Of a stretch of DNA of 64,000 bases, positions 1 through 10,364 are shown in pieces. Positions within the stretch are counted from its first letter, which is position 1. Each line of letters opens with the position of its first letter. The notes under the pieces were generated by a model. The model was not told the DNA's origin. It saw only the letters and a program-made list of their open reading frames with translations, and did no database searches. The position numbers and the translations under genes were made by a program. Origin of the DNA: Carya illinoinensis (lineage: Eukaryota > Streptophyta > Magnoliopsida > Fagales > Juglandaceae); the NCBI RefSeq assembly GCF_018687715.1, contig NC_056755.1, positions 39,675,501 to 39,739,500 of the forward strand, in the 5' to 3' direction.

Positions 1-1553
1 TTAATATATACTGAAGGTGTGGCACTTATAATTAATAAAAAAAAGATTCTGACTTTTTTACATCCGCTGAATGTTTGTATCTCTGTAACCAGCAAAGAGG
101 CAATTTTACCAAATTGCAGTTTTTTAAAGTTCCATGTATTGGGTCCCACGGCCTGTATAAAAAAGGTGGAGCACAGTAGTCACCAAAAGCCAAGAACACC
201 ACCAAATTTCTAAGCGGCAAAAAGTGGGGGGGGGGGGGGGGGGGGGGGGGGAAAAGGTAATGACACAAACTTTTTCTGTAAAATATCAAGATAAAGTAAA
301 ATAGAAAGTGCCACTTTCTATTAGCTGACCTCAAAAAGTTATAACTTGGATTTACGACAAGTCACTTTCTTACTCAAAAAGTGAGTTCTTGGATTTTCTT
401 TACAAATTCACCTTCAACGTTAAAAGGTTAGTTACTGTTATTTCCTTGCAATGTAGTTTCTCACTCAAGAAGATAGTATAGATATATACAAAGAAAGTGA
501 ACATTTTTCTCAAAAGTTCATTCTTGGATTTTCTGAGTTGCTTCAGTTCCAGGTCAGATTCGAATGAAACTGAGTTGCATCCTCGTGTTAGGTAACCTGA
601 AATCAGTTTGTGAATACTTTCATTCTGTGGTTCAAAGTTTAACTGCACATTCTAAATTATAATCTGAGTTCAATCCCCAATGACTAGAACTGGGGCTCAG
701 GAAGAGACTTTTTTTTATGACTGTTTGAACAGAAAGAGGAGAAAAGTTGGGACAAAAAGTCGTGGATGGAAGATTACATTGGCATCCTCTGTACTCAACC
801 CTTTTTCATCATGCCTGAATGCTATAGATGTAAAACACAATATTTGGGAAGGTTGGGTATATGGTTTGCTGAGTACATTCACCAATATGTTTTAGGGTGA
901 ATGAAAAATCATTGGTTGATGGATTTTAATAGAGGTGTAGTCAAGTGCTTTAAAATATGCATTAACTTTACAGTTTATAAGTCACCTGCATTTCACCTAC
1001 AGCACTGAGTACATGTTATTCTCTACAGCCACAGAGGAAACATGGTCTACCAGGTTGAAGTAACACATTTTTTTGTGCTGAAAAATGTGCATTCCAGCAT
1101 GGCTATTTGGTAATAGATAATGAAAAAGGTCTACTAGCATGCAGGCTTTAACATAGTATATGAAAGGTGTGAAAATTATGCATCATTTACAGCTTATCAC
1201 AAGGCACAAAGAAAGTTTAAATTATTGATGTTTTTATTGGGTGCTTCTGTGGAAAAACTCAGTAGTAAAATAATGATATATATGCTGAATCGTCGTTATT
1301 TGTAAGTTGCATTGTTTGAATGAAATCTTGGAAGATTGCTGATGATTAAAGTTTGTGTTAAACTTAATGTAAACTCATTAAAGAGGAAAGTGCATTGTTA
1401 AAACATGTACGTAGTTGCTTATATCATGTGTAGGACATCTATATAGATTGATGATGTTAACCCATCCTCTATGCATTTAGTTTCATGGCAGTAATTATTT
1501 TCCAATTCGTGTCAATAGATTAGATATTGCCTACACTGTAAGTCTCAGTTGCC
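1..1553. other. Intergenic, no gene recognised
   Basis: AT-rich DNA with only short open frames that match nothing I recognise. The one clear feature is the G homopolymer at 226-251. The stretch could hold the promoter or 5' end of the transposase-like gene that follows, but no convincing TATA box or upstream exon was found. Confidence 0.6.
226..251. repeat. G26 homopolymer tract
   Basis: An uninterrupted run of 26 G residues, read directly. Tracts of this length are length-unstable and error-prone in sequencing, so the exact count is uncertain. Confidence 0.9.
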
Positions 1554-3432
1554 ATGAGAGGAACAAGAAGAGGAGTTGGTGGAGCTGGCCGAATGACACA
1601 ATCTCGCATACCCCCAAGTTATGGCTGCACATGGAGTGGTCCAACTCTTCAAGAGCAGCCTAGTAGGTGGACACGAATGGTTGAGCAAAGTTCATCATCG
1701 GATGACTCAACACAGCCCCCAGATATGGTTTTGGCAACTCAGTTTAATGAAATTAGCAGTCGAACTCCAGATACTCAGCTTGAGAATAATGGTACTCCAG
1801 ATACTCAGCAAAACAATAATGGTAATACAAGAGGTCACATGTGAAAATTCTAAAAAAATAGGATCTTATTCATTGAGCTATCATACAGTTTTGGCCAAAT
1901 AAATTGCAAGTTATTATTTGGTTACAGTGAACTGTTTTGGTGTTGGAGTACATTTCAGAATTTAATTGTCATTTCTATAAATGGCAGGGAAACTTGCAAT
2001 GCGGCGGTGTCGTGGACCAGCTGGGTGCACTGAGTTTATGAAGCTTCGAAAACATGGTCTCATTCCATTGCAAATTAATGATGGTGAGAGGGCACCATCA
2101 TGTGAGAATGCCGTGTTCTTTACAACAAGAGTTACTTGGATTATCAAACACCATGCAACCATGATTCAAAATAGTTGGGATCTTGTAGATGCTCAAGAGA
2201 AAGAGGAGCTAATCAATCGTGTTAGGGTATTGAGCTAGAGTAATTTATTTGGGAAGTTAATTGCGTATTCCAAACAATAACTGGTTTAAAGGACTTTATG
2301 TATATGTGCTGAGGCTTTAATTTGTGTAATGTTGTAGGCTGATTTCATTCTAGATTGGAGCAAAAGGAATCATCGTGAGATGGTAGAGAAGAACTTTGGG
2401 AAGAAGTTCAATGACTACCACTACCAGCTTCATAAAATTTACAGGGGTTGTGCAACACACCAGGAGGCATTAATGAAGTCAACTTCATTGGTGGAACCAG
2501 ATGTATGGAAAAAGCTATGTGAGAGATGGGGAAGCGATGATTTCAAGGTAACAAACCCGTGTAAAAGTAACAATGTGCTGATTTATATAGTATTAGATTT
2601 GATGATAGGTAATTAGAAAGTGATATAAAGTTGAGTATGGACTTAACTTTATCAATAATTATATTGCAGAAAAAAAGTAAGTAAAATACGGCCAATAGGA
2701 AAATGCAGCGGGTGAACCACACTGCAGGCAGAAAATCTTTTATGAGGTTAATACAAGAGATGGTAAGATTTTATTTATTTTAATAACAGTCAAGCTGAAT
2801 GGTCAGTTCTAGTGTGTTTGTGAAAGAGGTGTGGGTAATATTTATGTATGTGATTGAAGGGTCCAAGCACATCAAACTTGGTTAAATTCTATAAAGAAAC
2901 TCATTGGTCAAAGAAGAAAGGGGCATTTTTCACTCCCATGACAGAAACTTACTATGTACGTGCTCAAGAACTTAAAAATTTAAGTGATATTTTGATATTT
3001 TACATGCATTCATAGATCAGTTTTTAAATAGTTTACTCTACTTCTAGTAACTAGAACTCATATCATCCTACATGTTTGCATCAGAATACGATGTGTGAGA
3101 AATTAGATGAGATTCAGCCTGAGGAGCGCACAGATGAGGCTGCAAAAGTGATATTCAGAGATGTGCTTGGACACAGGTCTGGTTATACAAGAGGACTTGG
3201 TGGTTCAATTATACCTGAGAATAGACCGTCAGCTATGTCAGCACAACTTGAGCAGCTGGCTCAAGAAAATGAGAAGAATAAAAATGAGGCATTGAAGTAC
3301 AAGACCGAATTGGATGAGATGAAAAGGGATGTACGACAATTATTGGTTTGGCAAATGTCCTATGACCAGAGGATGAATGACTCAACATCTCAAAGAGTGT
3401 CTAATCCTGGCACTCAAGGAGATGATCTTTAG
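1554..3432 (+). pseudogene. Transposase_24-type (plant Ptta/En/Spm family) transposase gene, multi-exon, with an in-frame stop
   Basis: I reconstructed six exons from frame continuity and GT/AG sites: about 1554-1821, 1988-2226, 2338-2547, 2670-2762, 2860-2955 and 3085-3432. Exon 2 starts after the AG at 1986-1987 and joins exon 1 in phase 1; the other junctions are in phase 0. The product carries hallmarks of the plant family once annotated as transposase Ptta/En/Spm: LMKLRKHG-like (FMKLRKHGLIPL), TWIIKHHA, EKEELINRVR, CERWGSDDF, NHTAGRKSF, ETHWSKKKG and VLGHRSGYTRG, then a C-terminal coiled coil rich in Glu and Lys (residues from 3238 on). Exon 4 contains a TAA at 2682-2684, in frame with both neighbours, where relatives have a sense codon, so the copy is probably inactive. 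The N-terminal exon is Gln/Asn-rich and less certain, and the donor could be at 1834 instead of 1822. No CACTA-type terminal repeat was found around it, so it may be a domesticated or stranded copy. Confidence 0.75.
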
Positions 3433-3869
3433 CTGGAAGGATTTATGAACTGGGAGTTATTTTGATATTTTGTTAAGAAGTCTTAGTAATTAATTGGTGG
3501 CAGGAATTTATTTAGTTACATGTTTTGTAAAGTTCAAATGGTGCAGGTGAATTCAGCTAGTGTAGTTTTACGAGAATGCCATAACAGCAGAGTCTAAAGA
3601 TCATATTGATGGAAAAGGGATATGTGGTTCATTTTATTAAAGGTTTGTGCAACACTTTGTAAGTATTCTCTAAAACCCCTTCCTATGGAAGTATTTAGGT
3701 TTAATGGTTAAGAGAGATGTATATTTCTGGAATTTGTGATATGAAAACGTCCAATTTTAACACATCTAGCTTACTAGGTAAAAATCACTGTCATATATGA
3801 TTATTTTCTATAATGGATTTTATGATTGTTTAAAGGAACTTATTGCTAGTAAGACAATGTTTGAAGGGA
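3433..3869. other. 3' flank of transposase-like gene
   Basis: AT-rich sequence after the stop codon; probably 3' UTR and flank. Nothing else is supported. Confidence 0.4.
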
Positions 3870-5010
3870 AAAAAAAATTGCAAGTTGAGAGAATATAGAT
3901 TAACTTATACAAAAGCCTATTTTGTATAAGTGTATATGTAATGGAGTATAGGAGGAGGATTTTATTATCACTATGCATGTAGATGTTTTGACCTTGGATC
4001 TGAGTTCCTGTCTTGGGTAAATTGTTTTCAGAAAGGATGATGTGACGTTCACTGTTCTAAATATTGCATTTATCTAGGTACATGGGAGATTGCTAGTTCT
4101 TCCAATAAAATCCTGATTTATGAACAAGGATTTTTTTGACCCGATTGTTGAATAACCACGTAGGGACTTTTCTCAAACAATGTTGTTTTAATGGGCCCCA
4201 AGTTTCTCTAGAAGGCACTTATAGAATTTGTTAATAGTAGGTGTAGTAACATAAAGCTTCATATAGAGCAATTCCAACATTTCACTGACATTTCTAATGT
4301 CAGTATATCTAGCTAGTTTTATGAAGATACTCATCCAAGTTCTACCAAGCACAAGTAGTAAGACATGGGGTGAGATACTGGGGGCTTGAATGTAAGAACT
4401 GCAACTTGAGAGAATATAGCTCAATACCTCCAAATCCTATTTTGTTTTTACATTATATTAATGGAGTATAATGATGGATTTTTTAAAAGTAAGGTGGCAA
4501 TTGTTGTGACCTGCATTTCTCTAACTCCTGAGGATGTTTGGTGTGAAAAGTATCCATGTGGAACTTTCACTATGCTATAAATATTGCATTTATACACTAA
4601 CATGCATGTAGGATTGCTAGATATTTTAATTCTAGCAGCTTGCTTTTTTTAAAAGGAAATACATTGCCGAGATGGAATAATTAGTTCCCTTATTCTCAAT
4701 CAATTTACTTGTTAAAATTTATTGTTAAAATTTAACGATCAATCTCTAGAAGCCACTTAGGGACTTGTTAATACTAGATGCAGTTTTAAACTTTCAGTCA
4801 GTACATTCCCACATTTTAAAGCTTCTCTAATGTCAGTATAAGTATCTCTCTACCTTGGATACTCATGTGATGCCAAGTACAAGGAGGAATAACAAGGTTT
4901 CATGAGGAAAATGCAGAATGTAAAACCTGCAACTTGAGGGAATATATCTTAATAGGACTGAATCCTATTTTGTCTAAGTATAGGTGGAGTATAGCCGAAT
5001 GATTTTTTTG
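3870..5010 (+). repeat. Imperfect tandem repeat with a period of about 520 bp
   Basis: The same block recurs near 3885, 4404 and 4930: CTTGAGAGAATATAG or a close variant, then a CCTATTTTGT motif and TGGAGTATA. Between these blocks the second and third units also share, in the same order, ATATTGCATTTAT, GGATTGCTAG-like, a CTAGAAG..CACTTA motif, TCTAATGTCAGTATA and ATACTCAT. The period is about 519-526 bp. The first unit is only partly visible. No coding potential. It lies directly behind the transposase-like gene and may be part of the same mobile element. Confidence 0.65.
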
Positions 5011-5937
5011 ATCAATAAGCATATCTCATTTTCGTCATATAGTCTACAATTAAAGTTTTGACTGTAACTGTTTTCATCTCTGTAAATTGCAGGTACCTCT
5101 CACAGGATGATCTTAGGGAAGCTTGTAATGTTTTGATGCACCAATGAGCCTTTTTGCAAGATGCTAGTTATAGACTTCACTCCCAGGTTTAAATGTATAG
5201 AAATGTTGATCCTTTCACCAATGAGTGGCACATGATATTTCTAGTGTTTAGTATAAGTATGTATAGGGGAATATAAGCTTGATTTTGCATGACATTTAAG
5301 AGTTGTACCTGCTGTAATGAATGATGTTCCAATAAATGAGATGTTGATTCAAGCTTGTAATTAAACTGGATGGTAGTATTATACATTAAAATGCATGTTT
5401 TCAATATAGGGTGCTTAGGTTGTTTGCAAACATGCTGCCAATTTCCTACATTAAATCACAAACAAATAACTAATAAAAAAAAAAGCTTTGGCATTTGAAA
5501 AAAATGCTAGGAAATTGATCATACAAGATGGGCTGTTGATCATTTCGCCATAAAGAAATAATTGATTTACTTACATAGATTCAATTCAATTGATACATAG
5601 AGCAAGAATGGGTATATTGCCAAAGAATCAATATTGTACAGATCTGGACAACAAATCTATGGTATGAAAACTAACTGAAATTGGTGACAGCAGTTTATTC
5701 AGAAATTGGTGACAGCATCAGACAACATTAATGGTTGGATACATGCATGAGATCATTCAATTCCAACCATATAACATACGTACGTATTATGGCTCATGAA
5801 TTTGGAAAAAAGCAAACAAATCCAGACATAGATCACTTTCTGCATCCAACAAACAATATTTTTATTGATATTTTGATTGATTTAAGGAAAAAAATAATTT
5901 TGCATTGGTTTGAAGCTGCCACTGAGAAATCATTCAC
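5011..5937. other. Intergenic, no gene recognised
   Basis: AT-rich sequence with short open frames only and no recognisable domain. Confidence 0.5.
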
Positions 5938-6520
5938 CCCAAATACCGACTTACATTTGGTTTTAACGTGGCGGTTAGCTTTTGGCATTTCCTGCGGATT
6001 TACCGCTGCCCGCATGCACTCATGATGAATTCTGGCGTAAGCAAATCCACCGCATGCCCTTTTCGTCTACAGTTGTACCTCTTGCGGTGACCCAATAACT
6101 CGTAGAAAGTTTGCAATGGCAGCGTCACAAGGTGTGGCGGTAATTGCCCGAATAGAACACATTCGCGGGACCATTGCTGCGGGACCAGTCGACGGCAACA
6201 GGATGATCAATTTCGGTGACCCAAACCTCACCGATTCGTTGCATTTGCGGTGCCCCTTTTGATGGCCGTAAGTACCAGTGTACTCGACGATTATCCACCG
6301 AAATTGCCCTTCAAACCCTCATTGTCCATCGACTTCTACTGCGGGGAAGATCCGCAGTAAAATCCATCGCAACTGCGGCCAACTTCATGGATTCACCGAA
6401 AGTACTCGGACCAGACGCATTACTCCCGACCAATTTGCGGTGAACGGAAATTGCAGCTTTACATCTGAATCTGCGAAAAAGCAGGGGAATTGCGGCCTCC
6501 TCGCATCCCGCAAAACAGAA
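5938..6520. repeat. CpG-rich island with repeated GCGG/CCGC motifs
   Basis: About fifteen copies of TGCGG, GCGGT, CCGCA or CCGCT in both orientations within 580 bp, embedded in AT-rich DNA. No long conserved ORF. Clustered short CG-rich motifs in both orientations are typical of subterminal regions of plant CACTA or Mutator-like elements, but terminal repeats were not identified. Confidence 0.45.
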
Positions 6521-7894
6521 TAAACCGTATAGTGAAATAGTTTTAATTTGTAAGGATCTTATATATATACGTTTTGATCGGTTAATGAAATATGAAATGA
6601 TCAGGTGAATTGTGATGACTCACTTTTGAGTGTATTTTTGCTGAAATAATTATTTTTATTTTAATTAATATTTTAGTTATTTATTTTAATTTATTTGCGT
6701 TTTAAAATTGTTTTTAATTTATTTGATGTTGTGTTTTTTTCTTTTAGTTGTTTTGTGGGTTTTAATCTCTTTTTGGCGGTTTAGTTTCGTTTCCCGGAAT
6801 GAGGATTGGACCTCATCTTTTCCCTACATCTCTTTTCCTTTTTCTCTTCTTTTTCCTTTTTCTTTTTCTCTTTTTCCTTCTTTCTTTTTCCTTTCTTTTT
6901 CTTTTTTCTTTCTTTTCTTTTTTTTTTTCTTCTTTCTTCCAGCTCGAGCACCCCCCGGCCTCTCTCTCTCTTCTCTCTCCCTCACGCTGGAAGCTTCTCA
7001 CCGTCGACCCATCGCCGTCCGGCCACCGTGGGCGACACCACCCCCACCGTTCAGTTCGTCTCCCTCCGGCGCACCACCCCACCGAACCTTAGTCCCATCC
7101 GGCAGGCCGTTTGGCCGGAAAACGCCCAACAAAGCCGCACGGCTTTTGCCCCGATCCGCCGCCGTCGCTCCACCTCCGGCCACCATTTCTTCACCACTTC
7201 ATCACCAGTCCCTTGCCGTCCTAACCCACCCATTTCCGGCCTCCAACGACCACCGGAACAACTCCCACGAGCTAGCTTTCCTTTTTGGGAAATCCGGCCT
7301 CTTTCCGGCAATTCCGCCGCCACCCACAGCCAACCACCACTTCCAATAGCTTCACAACCATCCCTAGACCATTCCCTATCAATCTCAAGCCCTAGTTTGT
7401 CCCCGTTTAAAAGTGAGTTTTTCACAACCCACGGCCACAGTGAATTTTCACTGTGACGTTGCTTTTCCGGTGCCGTTTGCAACGCCGCGTGTTTTCTAAA
7501 ATTGCCATATAGCGCTGTAAGTATTTTCCAAACCCTATTTTCAGATTTAAATATATATTGCTCTTTCAATATTTAATTGTTGTTGGTTGGTTGATTCCGG
7601 ACTGAGTCCGAGGAGTTCGGGAGTCGGATGGATGGAGGACGGAGTTGCTTGATTTATTGTTTTATGGTTGGTTGTTTGTTTTATGCATTGATAATTGCAT
7701 TTGCATGGTGCATGCATGGGTATTTTATTTTATTTGAGAAACCCTGTTTTGCTGGCGGGATTAGATTTTCGGGTGCATGTGTCTCACGAGCCCAAGCCGG
7801 GATGGGTTATTATCTCGGTGGAGCTCCTCTGGTCACTCGGGAGTGGATAATACTGAGTGAAGTCCCCTGAGTTGTCGCTGGGCGACGACGGGAG

Positions 7895-8040
7895 CGGGGC
7901 TAGAGGATGGCCCGGCCAAGTATGCGCAGGGCGCGAGTCTGGGCATCGCTCTACTCACCGACTCCGTGGCCCTTCGTTGGCGAGGGCTAGAGGATGGCCT
8001 GGCCAGGTACGCGCGGGGCCCGAGTCTGGGCATCGCTCGT
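7895..8040 (+). repeat. Tandem duplication private to the 5' LTR
   Basis: A segment containing GGCTAGAGGATGGCC and GAGTCTGGGCATCGCTC occurs twice (from about 7895 and about 7979) in the 5' LTR but once in the 3' LTR (about 15152-15210). This accounts for the length difference between the LTRs (2156 against 2072 bp). Confidence 0.85.
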
Positions 8041-8162
8041 TTAGGTGTCACATGCGTAGTCGTTACCTGCGGTGTGGCACGGAGCCAGGGTGTGCGGATG
8101 ATCCCTAGGGGAGATCATGGTGCATGCATAACCGGTTTGTTTTTATGGTTTTCGGATGCGGG

Positions 8163-8253
8163 CCATTTTCTGGGAAAATGGCGAGTTTTGGTTTTGAGGC
8201 TTTTGATCCATTTTCTGGGAAAATGGTGGTTTGGGTCATTATCTGGGATAATG
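8163..8253 (+). repeat. Three short hairpin-forming inverted repeats in the 5' LTR
   Basis: CCATTTTCTGGGAAAATGG occurs at 8163-8181 and 8208-8226, and a third related palindrome, CATTATCTGGGATAATG, at 8237-8253. Each has 7-8-bp arms around a TGG loop. The 3' LTR keeps all three (15333-15351, 15378-15396, 15406-15424), and there the third has complete CC/GG ends. Confidence 0.85.
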
Positions 8254-8768
8254 GCGAGGCGTGGTTTTTAAGAATATGTTTTTATTGGGCCAAATAGGTT
8301 TTTGGCGTGCATGAAAAAAATGTGGTTTTGCGGGGCATGTGCATTGGTTTTTCTTGCATCCATGTTGTTTGAGTTCTATGTGTTTTTATCTGGTGGTATT
8401 TGGGTTTTACTTACCTGCGGTACCATTTTTGGTTCCGTAGCTTTTGGTGCAGAGTTCGAGGAGGAGGAGGAGGCTGAGCCCGAGGATGCGGCTCCGCCGG
8501 GTTGCTGAAGTTATGCTTCGTATTTGATATTTTATTATATGCGTGTTTTGTAATATTTTATCTATGTACATTTTAAACAGCTTGTATTACGTTGAGAAAA
8601 ATTCTGGTACTTAGTTATGACTTTCGTTATCCGCTGCGTGTTCTTCCGTGCACATTTGTTGCTTCTGCACACACTTGGCACCGTCGATGGGATGGTGACC
8701 CGGGTTGTCACCATCCGGACGTCTCGATTTTCCCGTGTTCGGGCGTGGGGATTTGGGGGCGTCACAGG

Positions 8769-8780
8769 TGGTATCAGAGC
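8769..8780 (+). other. Primer binding site for initiator Met tRNA
   Basis: TGGTATCAGAGC two bases after the 5' LTR. This is the standard plant PBS complementary to the 3' end of initiator tRNA-Met. Confidence 0.95.
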
Positions 8781-9036
8781 GGTTTGGCTCTGGGTAAAAC
8801 CACATGTCCCGTAGGCAGTACCAGAATGCTTTTTAAAGTTGTGCTTTAAAAATTTTGTTAAGTACAGTTGTTTTATTTGTTTGAGTTTGTTTGTTTGTTT
8901 GTATTTATTTGGTTATGTTTTTGCAAGCTGGGTTCTTTTGTTTCTTGCTGTGGGGTGTGGTTTTGTTTTTGTTGGTTTTATGATGGTTTTATTTGTTTTC
9001 TTAAAGGAGGGTCAAGAGTGGTGTTGTGGTAGGAAT

Positions 9037-10278
9037 ATGGGGAGACCAAGGAAATCTACCCAGGAACCACGGGACAATACCTCCAGGGATGACTCCCTAG
9101 CCAAAGCAATACGGCAGATGACAGAATTTATGCAGCAGAGTGCGAGGTCTCAACAGACAGGGCCTTGGCCACAACAAGGACCTTGGCCACAACAAGGGGG
9201 TCCTTAGCCACCATCAGGAGGACCTTATCCACCGTCAGGAGAGTCTTGTCCGCAACAAGGAGGGTTTTGGCCACAACCAGGAGGTCATTGGCCATATCAG
9301 GGAGGGCCTTGGATGTATCCAGGAGGGTCCAGTAGCATGGTGCAAGCCGGATGCACCTATGAGCGCTTCCTGGCGCATAGGACTCCACACTTCACTGGAA
9401 ATGAGGATCCACTTCAGGCTGGGAAATGGATCAAAGATCTGGAGAAAACCTTTGAGGTGTGTGGATGCACTGAGGCGCAACAAGTACTCTACGCCAGCTA
9501 TCTCTTGCAAGGTACCGCTTCTGATTGGTGGGATACCAAGAGGGTGTTGCTGGAATCTGAACTGGGATCTTTCGCTGCGGTGACCTGGCAGCGTTTCAAG
9601 AAGGAGTTCAATGACCGCTTCTTTCCCGCATCGGTAAGGAAGCAAAAGGCAAGAGAGTTCTCCAATCTGGTCTAAGGGGGCGCGACAGTGGAACAATACG
9701 CTCGGAGGTTCATCGAACTTGAACGATTTGCTCCTCACCTTATCGCCACAGAGGAGATGCGAGCTGATCGTTTTCAGGAGGGACTGCGCCCTGATATACG
9801 CCGTATGGTGGTCAGCCATCGGATATCCACTTTTCAGGAATTAGTGGATGTGGCCACCCTGGTGGAACGAGAAAACAATCTGAGTATGGGCTCCCCTCCA
9901 AGGCATAAGAGGCAGAGTTTTTCTGGTGAAGGAAGCAGCTCGGGTTCGCCTCAGAAATTTGTTCAGCGGACCGGGACTCGACCGCAAGCATCCTCAAGTG
10001 TTCGCATGGGAGGACGTGTGCCTGTATGCGGAGTTTGTAATAGAGCCCATGTGGGTGAGTGCCCTTCTGGTGGGGCTCGATGTTATAATTGTGGCCAGCA
10101 GGGTCACTTTGCCCGAGAATGTCCAAGAGCAGCTCAAGGAAGCCGTGGAGGTAGACGCGGTGGAAGAACAAACCCGAGACAAACAGTGCAAGCCCGGGTT
10201 TATGCTGTCACACCCGGAGAGGTGGATGATGAGGCACCAGCGACCCATGATGCTGGAGTAATCACATGTATGGATTAA
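9037..10278 (+). pseudogene. gag of the Tekay-like element, with two nonsense codons
   Basis: The start is the ATG of MGRPRKSTQEP; upstream in-frame codons from 8839 are hydrophobic leader sequence and probably untranslated. The N-terminal part has a Gly/Pro/Trp/Gln-rich repeat (GPWPQQ units), followed by the retrotransposon gag domain (SDWWDTKR, WQRFKKEFNDRFFP, VEQYARRFIEL, FQEGLRPDIRRMV). The C-terminal part has a CCHC zinc knuckle CYNCGQQGHFAREC preceded by a half-knuckle CGVCNRAHVGEC. The same frame is kept throughout but is closed by TAG at 9205-9207 and TAA at 9673-9675. Both lie where Gln codons are expected, so each fits a C-to-T change (CAG to TAG, CAA to TAA). The ORF ends at TAA 10276-10278, about 120 nt short of the protease motif. 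Confidence 0.9.
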
Positions 10279-10364
10279 TTTAATTTTAAGTTGGATTTAT
10301 TTCTTTTGGTGTTTTTGGTTTATTCTTTGCTTTTTGGATTTCATGGGTTGTGTGTTTGGTTCAG
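10268..10364 (+). other. Intron-like 97-nt gap between gag and protease
   Basis: The gag frame reads ...GVIT and then meets sequence starting GTATGG. The segment is T-rich and ends TTTGGTTCAG, after which [14 protein letters not shown] resumes in another frame. Removing 10268-10364 would bring gag and pol into one frame, but the split codon formed is TGA because base 10267 is T. It resembles a short U-rich plant intron. Splicing is inferred only. Confidence 0.4.

Larger units (their letters stand above)
6611..8766 (+). repeat. 5' LTR of the Tekay-like element
   Basis: A 2156-bp LTR starting TGTGATGAC and ending GTCACA. It contains a long polypyrimidine tract (about 6826-6960), a GC-rich Pro/Ser/Arg-codon stretch that gives spurious ORFs on both strands, three short perfect inverted repeats (8163-8253), and a GAGGAGGAGGAGG stretch near 8459. 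It is about 84 bp longer than the 3' LTR because of a tandem duplication at about 7895-8040. Confidence 0.95.

Noticed and set aside
6708..7456. Long ORFs (213 and 216 aa) inside the 5' LTR, with matching ones in the 3' LTR
   Set aside because: They arise from the polypyrimidine tract and GC-rich LTR sequence, overlap in several frames and on both strands, and have no domain.
9235..9819. 194-aa minus-strand ORF opposite gag
   Set aside because: Antisense shadow of the gag coding frame; no independent motif.
10334..10342. TTG as the start of the pol frame
   Set aside because: No plant initiation context; the frame is probably reached by gag-pol fusion, and the first ATG is at 10343.
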